From: an uncultured Thermoanaerobacterales bacterium
GTDB lineage: Bacteria; Bacillota; Clostridia; Christensenellales; UBA1242
Direction of reading: 5' to 3'
Length of the DNA stretch: 25,583 nucleotides
Assembly (NCBI GenBank): GCA_900557695.1
Contig: USTP01000002.1
Span: forward strand, 1-25,583
Shown here piece by piece: positions 20,101 through 25,583 of this stretch (the stretch's first letter is position 1; every line of letters begins with the position of its first letter). A model generated the notes under the pieces. The model saw only the letters and a list, made by a program, of their open reading frames with translations. It made no database searches and was not told the origin of the DNA. A program made the position numbers and the translations under genes.

Positions 20101-20169
20101 GAAACAGAAACCCAAAGAAATAATAATGATGATAATAACAATGATACTGGGGGGAGGGGTAACAAATAG
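17113..20169 (+). CDS. Large VirB6/TrbL-like membrane protein (paralogue 3), acidic tail
   Basis: At 1018 residues this is the most compact member of the family and best defines its core. Membrane segments lie near 65-89, 123-143 and 167-188. The shared Q-I-F-x-x-S-x-Y motif starts near 205, and Y-Y-V-M-A-D follows E321. The outside domain is only about 370 residues, a membrane block starts near 574, and P-G-S-A-I lies at about 766-770. The tail (about 780-1018) is disordered-looking, rich in Glu/Gln/Asn/Ser, and has a duplicated 12-residue unit at 824-847. AAGGAG at 17101-17106 sets the start, 13 bases after the previous stop. The 3' end runs through a G6-A-G4 stretch and overlaps the open frame of the metalloprotease gene, so the natural C-terminus could be longer if ribosomes shift +1. 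It is probably a core channel subunit. Confidence 0.78.
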   Translation: MKFSAFTTALNAISLKMMGISSPAQNQIGAIGSNDLIQGANSFWETLDVILWRTFADIFITIWEMLVKLVYAIAKWLLTIIDFLFIFIRQLIGLNTDYTSIEDISQSDMIFRFVFNDTVIRVIRAMLGFAVVLLILFCIIAILKSEFEYAQRGGNNSKKQIMVRTLKSIFLMVLVPIISIGAVVLSNAILKTLYMATAGGTDVSMGAQIFVASGYNANAYRRYANNNKKIPITFNFEEVTESDNVTGWGNDGSIAELDEALQAFKSSDVWNRGLTTFLMFYTDAFLDMDSVDKLNSIAKAEGKISNYHAVYDEGIFTRAEEYYVMADVMDYSLKNHQAIYFKTAEEIYESFYNTYDSAPSEVKNQMGNYMPISKTADGYSFSVFFSGDSSATTYTHIEGETDEAKGAVFMIALEKEIEYNNRVYTYYYPLLSTEDNFATDYYARTRQPVVAKGLFEKGENPTAIKVEDGVVKFYRDDLNVPTLVDFFPTISYELPEGVTQDVGMMIIKAGFQAVTGVSADEFIPYVYYSFDIFNLFTKKSYNLVQLDGGYLALDYNFSQRSLTMENLYKMFDFNIVILVFASIIILGMLIKIIFGLALRVLDVTLLAITYPAVLSTYPLDGGDRFKGWVDMFIKKLVSIYGVVVGVNIVLLLFPAIDNLNLITPTMIQQAISLHWLPSSVTADFLNFLVEKLFMLVAFTSIQSAAKIIESLITSSKTEDVGGIISDGEMVVNDLKKLPQTIGNVVTGKIILDVGKKAIDTATSFIPGSAIVADIHDRVKHKKDQAGMQSSIDSLKDDMKSGKSDMLGGENTESPQGDNGGEQTPQEIPQETSQGAPQEAPQETSQDAGAENAEQAVDQQVDQSVDEMSEQVEEGMGLSEASGGSGVSGADVAGDVADVADTMFSPTSEEFRPDRTTADYEREMYGDQPQNNYEAPTSPVVGGAPNSNEANATLEATPDDNEDKANEAEETNSNEEEQNADPNSEAPAENARGAGNSETETQRNNNDDNNNDTGGRGNK
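19582..19653 (+). repeat. Two tandem 36-bp units in the acidic tail of paralogue 3
   Basis: The two units encode PQEIPQETSQGA and PQEAPQETSQDA. The codons differ at many silent positions while the peptide is nearly unchanged, which suggests an old duplication kept for its amino-acid pattern rather than a recent slippage event. Confidence 0.7.
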
Positions 20170-20965
20170 TTATTCACAGCCAGTAAGGCTAGTTCCTAAA
20201 CAGAATCGAGAAGATAAAAGAACACTTGAAACAACAGTGAACGGAACGCTTTTGCCAATTTATGATTCTACTATGCAAACTTTAAACAATCAAATTGGCT
20301 ATAGATATGGTGGCCGTGGAGGCAATGATATTGTGAGGAATACAGGCAATTTGCCAAGCAACGGTTCAAATATCATAATAGACGAATCGCAAATTGAAAC
20401 AATTGCCCAAATTCGAAACAATATGGCTAGGCAGAAAGGAACAGGCTTAACGGTAGAACAAGCTTTTACAATGCTTGGGCATAAAGATGAAAATGGCAAT
20501 ATTGTAATTACCAATGTGGTTGCAAATCAAGGAGTATTTGAACAAAATCTTGAAAAAGCAAGGCAAATTCAAGAGGCGAGAAGACTTAATCCTAATTTAA
20601 AACAAAAAATGCCAGAAGCAGAGTTTACTAGAGATTTACAAATTGCCATGGGAAAACACCTGCACGACAAGTCGATTAAAAACCCAGTTGTTATTCATGG
20701 TCACACTCATCCTCAAAGTATATTTGGGGACAAGTCGAACAACTATTCTGTTCATGATTTGTGGGCCTATAGAGAGCTGCAGGCAACAGGCGATGCAATT
20801 CGTGATGACGCACAAGTTCTAGGAATGGTTATAAATGATGCGGCAGACTTTAATGTTGTTGGCTTTAATTCTAGCGATAGACAATTTGAAAAATATGATA
20901 ATATTTCTATTGGCGATACTAGGTTACCTTCATTTTCTAGAAACTACGGCTCGCGTGGGCGTTGA
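20126..20965 (+). CDS. Predicted JAMM/MPN-like metalloprotease
   Basis: The frame contains a JAMM-like zinc signature. A Glu in T-V-E-Q-A-F lies just before L-G-H-K-D-E-N-G-N (Glu codon at 20456), followed by I-H-G-H-T-H-P (20693-20713) and S-V-H-D (Asp codon 20756-20758). In the family these supply the catalytic Glu, two His and the Asp that hold zinc in enzymes that cleave isopeptide or peptide bonds. The loop between H-x-H and S-x-x-D is about five residues longer than in classic members. No signal peptide or membrane segment is clear, so it may act in the cytoplasm. The open frame begins after a stop at 19970-19972. ATGs at 20126, 20129 and 20141 give the smallest sensible overlap with the preceding gene, but none has a good ribosome site. 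It may instead be reached by a +1 frameshift at 20149-20159. It ends in TGA. Role in the secretion locus (processing of a subunit or substrate) is inferred. Confidence 0.6.
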   Translation: MMIITMILGGGVTNSYSQPVRLVPKQNREDKRTLETTVNGTLLPIYDSTMQTLNNQIGYRYGGRGGNDIVRNTGNLPSNGSNIIIDESQIETIAQIRNNMARQKGTGLTVEQAFTMLGHKDENGNIVITNVVANQGVFEQNLEKARQIQEARRLNPNLKQKMPEAEFTRDLQIAMGKHLHDKSIKNPVVIHGHTHPQSIFGDKSNNYSVHDLWAYRELQATGDAIRDDAQVLGMVINDAADFNVVGFNSSDRQFEKYDNISIGDTRLPSFSRNYGSRGR

Positions 20966-21011
20966 TAATAAACGAACTGGTGCTTTTAATTAGTTTTAGT
21001 GCTTAAAATCA

Positions 21012-21039
21012 TTTGCTTTGATACAAAATAAAGTATAAA
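21012..21039 (+). promoter_or_regulatory. Weak candidate promoter for gapA
   Basis: TTTGCT (21012-21017) and TATAAA (21034-21039) are 16 bases apart, and the start codon follows 25 bases after the second box. The match is modest. No terminator was seen between the metalloprotease gene and gapA (20966-21064), so read-through from the upstream block is also possible. Confidence 0.3.
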
Positions 21040-21064
21040 CTAAAAGTAATTTATGGAGGGAAAT

Positions 21065-22087
21065 ATGGCAAAAATTAAGGTTGGAATAAACGGATTTGGT
21101 AGAATTGGAAGTTTGCTTTTAAGGGCTTCAATAACCAATTCAAAAAACATTCAAATTGTGGGAATTAACGATCCTTTTTTAGACATCAACTATGCCGCGT
21201 ATATGATTAAATATGATAGTGTGCACGGAACTTTTAACGCAGATGTTAAGGTGGAGGGGAACTACCTTATTGTTAATGGCAATAAAATAAAATTCTTCAC
21301 TGAAATGAACCCTGAAGATGTAGACTGGAAAGGTGTTGGAGCTGAATATGTTGCCGAAGCAACTGGTAAGTTTACCAAAGCTGAAGACGCTGCTAGGCAT
21401 TTAAAGGGAGGGGCAAAAAAAGTTGTTATAACTGCTCCTGGAAAAGGAACGCCTGTGTTTGTTATGGGTGTTAACGAAGAAACCTACCAAAAAGACATGG
21501 ACATAGTTTCTAACGCAAGTTGCACAACAAACTGTTTGGCACCACTTGCAAAAATAATTCATGAGAATTTTGGAATTGCCGAAGGGCTTATGACCACTGT
21601 ACACGCAACAACTGCCACTCAACTTACTGTTGATGGCTCATCTAAGAAAGACTGGCGTGGGGGAAGAAGTGCGCTTATAAATATTATTCCTTCTTCTACA
21701 GGGGCTGCTAAAATGGTGGGCGAGGTTATTCCATCATTAAAAGGCAAACTAACAGGCATGTCGTTTAGAGTTCCAACGGCCGATGTTAGTGTGGTAGACC
21801 TAACCGTGAAACTTGAAAAACCAACAACATATGATGAAATCAAGGCCGTTATGAAGAAAGTTGGCAAGAGCGCTAAATATAAAGATATTATTAGCTACAC
21901 TGAAGAAGCTGTTGTTTCTACAGATATTACGGGCGATAAGCATACTTGCGTGTTTGATGCAAGTGCTGGAATAATGCTAAATCCAACTTTCGTTAAACTT
22001 ATTGCGTGGTATGATAATGAATGGGGTTATAGCTGTAAAGTTTTAGACCTTATAGAGCATATGTACGCAGTAGACCATAAGAAATAG
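21065..22087 (+). CDS. gapA: Glyceraldehyde-3-phosphate dehydrogenase, type I
   Basis: This 340-residue enzyme converts glyceraldehyde 3-phosphate, NAD and phosphate to 1,3-bisphosphoglycerate in the glycolytic pathway in the cytoplasm. The NAD fold opens with G-I-N-G-F-G-R-I-G (residues 8-16), and I-N-D-P follows the second strand, as in NAD-using forms. The catalytic segment A-S-C-T-T-N-C places the active Cys at 153, and T-T-V-H-A holds the partner His180. The W-R-G-G-R and S-S-T-G-A-A-K phosphate-binding motifs are intact. The chosen ATG at 21065 follows GGAGGG (21055-21060); an in-frame ATG at 21053 overlaps that ribosome site and is unlikely to be used. Length is normal. It is followed by its own strong terminator and is not next to pgk or tpi here. 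Confidence 0.97.
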   Translation: MAKIKVGINGFGRIGSLLLRASITNSKNIQIVGINDPFLDINYAAYMIKYDSVHGTFNADVKVEGNYLIVNGNKIKFFTEMNPEDVDWKGVGAEYVAEATGKFTKAEDAARHLKGGAKKVVITAPGKGTPVFVMGVNEETYQKDMDIVSNASCTTNCLAPLAKIIHENFGIAEGLMTTVHATTATQLTVDGSSKKDWRGGRSALINIIPSSTGAAKMVGEVIPSLKGKLTGMSFRVPTADVSVVDLTVKLEKPTTYDEIKAVMKKVGKSAKYKDIISYTEEAVVSTDITGDKHTCVFDASAGIMLNPTFVKLIAWYDNEWGYSCKVLDLIEHMYAVDHKK

Positions 22088-22102
22088 AAATTATATAGAT
22101 AC

Positions 22103-22130
22103 AAGAAGGCGAAATTTCGCCTTCTTTTTT
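22103..22130 (+). terminator. Intrinsic terminator after gapA
   Basis: A perfect inverted repeat with the arms GAAGGCGA and TCGCCTTC around AATT (extended by flanking A/T pairs) is followed directly by a run of T ending at 22130. It starts 15 bases after the gapA stop codon. Confidence 0.9.
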
Positions 22131-22154
22131 AAACCTACAAATAATCTCTTTTTC

Positions 22155-22184
22155 TTTACAACCATGCAAAAGTTATGGTAAGAT
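22155..22184 (+). promoter_or_regulatory. Extended -10 promoter for the TM2-mnmA-trpS operon
   Basis: TTTACA (22155-22160, five of six) is followed after 18 bases by TAAGAT (22179-22184), with a TG one base upstream of the -10 box (22176-22177). Transcription would begin near 22191, downstream of the first in-frame ATG of the next gene. That supports the later start at 22210. Confidence 0.6.
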
Positions 22185-22209
22185 GTTTATAATTATAGAT
22201 AGGTGGATT

Positions 22210-23340
22210 ATGGCTAAAAGAATTATATTTTGTCCAAGATGTATGAATATTATCCATAGGAAAGACGAGAAGTGTTCTTCTTGTGGGCTTGAAGTTAGTA
22301 AAATGCAAGAAATGAAAGAAAGCCAAGAAGCGCAAAAAAACACTACAAAAATATCAGGCAAAGAAAATGAGGTTAAAGAAAATCCTGTTAAAGACGATGC
22401 TTCTGTAAAAGAGGAAGAGGTAAAGCAGCAAGGCATTTTGGTAGACACCTCGTCTATTTTAAATGGCAGAAATTCTACTAAGGCAGATTCTAGCGATTCT
22501 ATTAAAGAATTTGAAGAAGCTATGGAAGATGATAAAAAACAAGATTTGGCTGATGGCAGTGAGCAAAATAGGGCAGAAAGTTATATAGATAGTAGCGAAA
22601 TAGGTGTTGTTAATTTTGAGGAAAATCCAGATAATGCATCTTTGCAAAACAAACCTAAAAGGCATAAACATAAAAGTAAAATAAAAAAAGAAGACCAACC
22701 AAAATACACGGTTGATAGCGATGGCTCTTATAATATTGATACTAGTGATGTAACTTATCTTGAGGGTATAGAAGCACCTACTTATAGTGTTAGAAAAGCA
22801 AGAGGCGATGCCCCTAAAGAGGAAAAGCTTAAATGGTGGGAAATTTATAAGTGGGCAGACCGAATGCTTGCTAAGCGCAAGATAATGAAAGAGGTTAGAA
22901 AAGTATCTCACAAACGCCCAGAAGGCATAAAAAAGAGTAGTATGCTATTATGGTGTTTGTTCTTTGGTTGGCTTGGTATCCATAATTTCTACGCTAAAAA
23001 CAACAAAAAGGGCTGGACAATAGTTATATTTGATATAATTATTGGGCTTGTTATCAATATTCAACCGCTCTATGAGTTTATGGGCGTGTTTGTTGGTGGT
23101 GGTTTAGGATTTGTGGTTTTTGCCATGTGGCTATATGATTTATGCTGTTTGATTATAGATAAATATAGGTATCGAATATCTAAAGAAGAATTTATATCGA
23201 ACCTAAATGTTGAAACACGCAGTAAACTAGGTAAAAAATATGTGGCTTTTGATAGAAGCGTGTTTAAGGAAAAAGAAAAAGCAAGGCTTGAAAAATTAAA
23301 TAAAAAGAAGGAAAAACGCAGGAAAAATATAAATGGCTAG
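22210..23340 (+). CDS. Zinc-ribbon and TM2-domain membrane protein
   Basis: This 376-residue protein of unknown role starts with a zinc ribbon (CPRC, then CSSC ten residues later, residues about 8-25). A long acidic and lysine-rich linker follows (about 35-220), then a TM2 domain (about 235-320). That domain has two membrane segments and the typical polar pattern G-W-L-G-I-H-N-F-Y before a Gly and a second helix ending in W-L-Y-D. The tail is strongly basic. The ribbon and tails are probably in the cytoplasm. The start at 22210 follows AGGTGG (22201-22206); an earlier in-frame ATG at 22183 lies inside the -10 box of the predicted promoter. It overlaps mnmA by 8 bases, so the two are probably translated together. 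Ribbon-plus-TM2 proteins are widespread in Firmicutes without a settled function. Confidence 0.85.
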   Translation: MAKRIIFCPRCMNIIHRKDEKCSSCGLEVSKMQEMKESQEAQKNTTKISGKENEVKENPVKDDASVKEEEVKQQGILVDTSSILNGRNSTKADSSDSIKEFEEAMEDDKKQDLADGSEQNRAESYIDSSEIGVVNFEENPDNASLQNKPKRHKHKSKIKKEDQPKYTVDSDGSYNIDTSDVTYLEGIEAPTYSVRKARGDAPKEEKLKWWEIYKWADRMLAKRKIMKEVRKVSHKRPEGIKKSSMLLWCLFFGWLGIHNFYAKNNKKGWTIVIFDIIIGLVINIQPLYEFMGVFVGGGLGFVVFAMWLYDLCCLIIDKYRYRISKEEFISNLNVETRSKLGKKYVAFDRSVFKEKEKARLEKLNKKKEKRRKNING

Positions 23341-24409
23341 TGTTATTGATAACAATTTGGTTGTTGTTGGCATGAGTGGAGGGGTAGACTCTTCTGTTTG
23401 TGCACTTCTTTTAAAAGAAAAGGGCTACAATGTTGTTGGGCTTCACATGCGAAGCGAAAATAAGCAAATGGCAAAAGAGGATGAAAAAGCAGTTAGAGAA
23501 GTGTGTGATAAGCTTGGCATAAAATTGTATGTTCAAGATTATTCAAACGAGATGGGGCTTGTTAAAGATTATTTTTTGAGTGAGTATAAAAAAGGAAGAA
23601 CGCCAAATCCATGTGTTGTGTGCAATAAAGAAGTAAAATTTAAGCCTTTTATTGAGTTTGCCAGAAGCATCGGGGCTAAATATTACGCAACTGGCCATTA
23701 TGCAAGAGTAGTTAAAGATAATAAAGATGTTGTTTTAAAAAAGGGAATAGATAAAGATAAAGACCAAAGTTATTTTTTAAATCAACTATCAAAAGAGCAA
23801 CTTTCGCGTGCGATATTCCCACTTGGCGAGTTAACAAAGAGCGAAGTTAGAGAAATTGCGCATAAGCATAATCTTATAGTTGCAAATAAAAAAGAGAGTT
23901 ATGATGTTTGCTTCATTGGAACGCAAAAGTTTAAGGACTATATAAAAAGTATTTCTCTAGAAAGCGAGGGAAGTATTGTAGATGTAAAAACCAGCAAAGT
24001 TGTTGGAACCCACAAGGGATTATCTATTTATACAATTGGTCAGCGCCGTGGGCTTGGAATTGGCGGAAGAAGTGATGGCACGGGCGAAAGCTGGTATGTT
24101 GTGGATAAGGATATTAAAAATAATATTTTATATGTGGCTCAGGGGGATGGAGAGTTGCTTTTAAGCAGCGGCCTTGTTGCAAGCAGCGTTAATTGGCTCG
24201 CTCATGAGCCTATAAATGAATTTAATTGTAATGCAAAATTTAGATACCGCCAAGAAGACCAAAGCGTTAAAGTTAAGAAACTAGACAAAGAAAATGTTTA
24301 TGTTACATTTGATAACCCACAAAGGGCAATAACAATAGGTCAGTATGTGGTGTTTTATGATGGCGATATTTGCCTTGGCGGCGGAGTTATAGACAAAGTA
24401 ATAAAATAA
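23333..24409 (+). CDS. mnmA: tRNA 2-thiouridylase MnmA
   Basis: This 358-residue enzyme adds sulfur to uridine 34 of the tRNAs for Lys, Glu and Gln, using ATP and a persulfide sulfur relay. The ATP-pyrophosphatase loop M-S-G-G-V-D-S-S is at residues 14-21. The P-N-P-C-V-V-C-N segment gives Cys97, aligned with the catalytic Cys of the Escherichia enzyme, and D-V-C-F-I-G gives Cys193, aligned with the persulfide Cys. Y-A-T-G-H-Y-A-R and the G-Q-R-R-G-L-G motif that contacts tRNA are present, followed by the two C-terminal barrel domains. Length is typical. The start codon lies inside the end of the preceding gene (ATGGCTAG), consistent with coupled translation; no separate strong ribosome site is seen. 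trpS follows 16 bases later. Confidence 0.97.
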   Translation: MASVIDNNLVVVGMSGGVDSSVCALLLKEKGYNVVGLHMRSENKQMAKEDEKAVREVCDKLGIKLYVQDYSNEMGLVKDYFLSEYKKGRTPNPCVVCNKEVKFKPFIEFARSIGAKYYATGHYARVVKDNKDVVLKKGIDKDKDQSYFLNQLSKEQLSRAIFPLGELTKSEVREIAHKHNLIVANKKESYDVCFIGTQKFKDYIKSISLESEGSIVDVKTSKVVGTHKGLSIYTIGQRRGLGIGGRSDGTGESWYVVDKDIKNNILYVAQGDGELLLSSGLVASSVNWLAHEPINEFNCNAKFRYRQEDQSVKVKKLDKENVYVTFDNPQRAITIGQYVVFYDGDICLGGGVIDKVIK

Positions 24410-24425
24410 AAAGTGGAGAAGAAAG

Positions 24426-25451
24426 ATGAAAAATAAAAAACCAAGATTATTAACGGGGGATAGGCCCACAGGTAGGCTTCATGTTGGGCATTATGCTGGC
24501 TCTATTGCAAATAGGCTAAAGCTTCAAGAAGAGGGAAAATATGAAAGCTTTGTTTTTATTGCCGACACTCAGGCGTTAACAGATAATTTTGACAATCCTA
24601 GCAAAGTGAAAGAAAGCGTTAAAGAACTAATGTTAGATTATTTAGCATGTGGCTTAGACCCAAACAAAACAACTTTATTTATACAGTCGGGTATTCCAGA
24701 GCTAACAGAACTAACAATGTATTATATGAACCTTGTTACCGTTGCTAGGCTTGAAAGGAACCCTACAGTTAAAAATGAAATCAAAGACAAGGCGTTTGGT
24801 AAAAGCATACCTGCAGGGTTTTTATGCTATCCTGTTAGCCAAGCCGCAGATATAACAGCCTTTGATGCCGACATTGTGCCTTGTGGGGAAGACCAACTTC
24901 CTATGATAGAGCAAACCAGAGAAATAGTTAGAACTTTTAATAGAATTTATGGCGAAACCCTTGTAGAGCCAAAAGAGCTTTTGGCAGACTCCAAGCAGGC
25001 TAGGCGCGTTCCTGGAACAGATGGCGGAGAGAAAATGGGAAAATCTCTTGGCAACTGCATTTACTTGTCTGATGATGATGAAACAATAAGAAAAAAAGTT
25101 ATGGGCATGTATACCGACCCAAATCATATTAAGGTTTCCGACCCTGGCGATACAGAGAACAACCCAGTGTTTAAATATCTAGAAATATTTTCGCCCGACC
25201 AAGAAAAGGTTGCTGAAATGGAAGAACATTATAGAAGGGGCGGGCTTGGCGATGTTGTTGTTAAAAAGTATCTTGTTGAGGTTATGCAGAATTTAATTAG
25301 ACCAATTAGAGAAAAAAGGGAGCAGCTAGAAAAGAACCTAGACTATGTTTATCAGGTTTTTGAAGAGGGAACTAAAAAAGCAAGAGAAATAGCCAAGCAA
25401 ACTCTAGCAAGAGTTAGAGAAGCAATAGGCCTTGAATATTTTAAAAGATAA
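24426..25451 (+). CDS. trpS: Tryptophanyl-tRNA synthetase
   Basis: This 341-residue class I synthetase charges tRNA-Trp with tryptophan. The nucleotide-binding HIGH-type motif is H-V-G-H at residues 19-22 within the family signature G-D-R-P-T-G-R-L. The KMSKS-type loop is K-M-G-K-S at 203-207. A D-I-V-P-x-G-x-D-Q segment, which contacts the substrate, sits between them. Length matches other bacterial TrpRS proteins. GGAG at 24415-24418 precedes the ATG by 7 bases. It is the last gene of the TM2-mnmA-trpS unit. No T-box or trp-type leader is visible in front of it, so it appears to follow the upstream promoter. Confidence 0.97.
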   Translation: MKNKKPRLLTGDRPTGRLHVGHYAGSIANRLKLQEEGKYESFVFIADTQALTDNFDNPSKVKESVKELMLDYLACGLDPNKTTLFIQSGIPELTELTMYYMNLVTVARLERNPTVKNEIKDKAFGKSIPAGFLCYPVSQAADITAFDADIVPCGEDQLPMIEQTREIVRTFNRIYGETLVEPKELLADSKQARRVPGTDGGEKMGKSLGNCIYLSDDDETIRKKVMGMYTDPNHIKVSDPGDTENNPVFKYLEIFSPDQEKVAEMEEHYRRGGLGDVVVKKYLVEVMQNLIRPIREKREQLEKNLDYVYQVFEEGTKKAREIAKQTLARVREAIGLEYFKR

Positions 25452-25482
25452 AAAAAGCAGTTACATCGCGTAACTGCTTTTT
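25452..25482 (+). terminator. Intrinsic terminator after trpS, likely working both ways
   Basis: AGCAGTTAC (25456-25464) pairs with GTAACTGCT (25470-25478) around a 5-base loop. A-run and T-run flanks on the two sides mean a T-run follows the stem on either strand. It begins directly after the trpS stop codon and would also serve a convergent gene from the right. Confidence 0.88.
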
Positions 25483-25518
25483 ACTTATACGCATGTAATA
25501 TATGTATGTAAAAATTAA

Positions 25519-25552
25519 CTATTGCGTTGCTTCTTGGCTCATAAATATATTT
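25519..25552 (-). CDS. Possible 3' end of a convergent gene, cut by the contig end
   Basis: On the minus strand a frame reading N-I-F-M-S-Q-E-A-T-Q ends in TAG at 25521-25519, just before the bidirectional terminator. Only about 10 codons are visible before the adapter starts, so no product can be named and the coding status rests on position alone. Confidence 0.2.
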
Positions 25553-25583
25553 CTGTCTCTTATACACATCTGACGCTGCCGAC
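25553..25583 (+). other. Nextera (Tn5) sequencing adapter, not genomic
   Basis: The sequence from CTGTCTCTTATACACATCT onward is the 19-base Tn5 mosaic end followed by the read-through tail GACGCTGCCGAC of the Illumina Nextera adapter. It runs to the last base of the window. It marks untrimmed reads at the contig end and should be removed. Confidence 0.97.

Noticed and set aside
21053..21064. Earlier in-frame ATG of gapA
   Set aside because: It overlaps the GGAGGG ribosome site, and the protein family starts at the later Met-Ala-Lys.
23612..23623. Cys in place of Asp in the MnmA P-N-P-x segment
   Set aside because: P-N-P-C followed by x-x-C-N is, to my knowledge, a common variant in Gram-positive MnmA proteins; the catalytic Cys is still present two residues later.
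1..25552. Recoded UGA, CRISPR arrays, tRNA or rRNA genes, insertion sequences
   Set aside because: The Trp codons checked are TGG and a TGA ends the metalloprotease gene. No regular spaced repeats, cloverleaf-like segments or transposase motifs were seen by eye.
25553..25571. Tn5-like transposon end
   Set aside because: The 19-base mosaic end is followed by Nextera adapter bases to the end of the contig, so it is a library artefact.

Overview
This is a low-GC window in which every convincing gene lies on the + strand. It looks like a metagenomic contig from an uncultured Firmicutes (Clostridia-like) bacterium. The reasons are AT-rich codon use, purine-rich AGGAGG-type ribosome sites, intrinsic terminators, an Escherichia/Clostridia-style GAPDH, and a Gram-positive (PrgI-like) version of a type IV secretion ATPase. 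Stops are TAA, TAG and one TGA, and every Trp checked is TGG, so the genetic code is standard. The genus cannot be named from the sequence.

Region 1 (about 1-20965) is one co-directional, operon-like block devoted to a type IV secretion-like membrane machine. It contains a 2728-residue polytopic protein (142-8328), a VirB4-type ATPase with a PrgI/VirB3-like membrane module at its N-terminus (8442-11135), and two more large polytopic proteins of 1977 and 1018 residues (11166-17099, 17113-20169). It ends with a predicted JAMM/MPN-like metalloprotease whose open frame overlaps the end of the preceding gene in the +1 frame. The three large proteins are diverged paralogues. Each has three N-terminal membrane segments, an outside domain that begins with the same motif and carries a second shared motif, a VirB6/TrbL-like C-terminal membrane block, and a P-G-S-x-I motif just inside the membrane. 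They differ in what is inserted into the outside domain (about 370, 1075 or 1465 residues) and in the cytoplasmic tail (about 140, 270 or 1280 residues, the longest a coiled coil). No relaxase, VirD4-type coupling protein, integrase, cell-wall hydrolase or pilin is present in the window.

Region 2 (about 21000-25490) is housekeeping. It holds gapA with its own terminator, then an apparent operon from a good extended -10 promoter: a zinc-ribbon/TM2-domain membrane protein, mnmA (8-bp overlap) and trpS (16-bp gap), closed by a terminator that would work in both directions. The last bases before the contig end may be the tail of a convergent gene.

The final 31 bases (25553-25583) are Nextera/Tn5 sequencing adapter, not genomic DNA. 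The exciting part of the window is the three-paralogue secretion-like locus with its terminal metalloprotease, placed beside core metabolic and translation genes. It may be a stable chromosomal apparatus or the edge of an integrative element; the window does not contain enough to decide.
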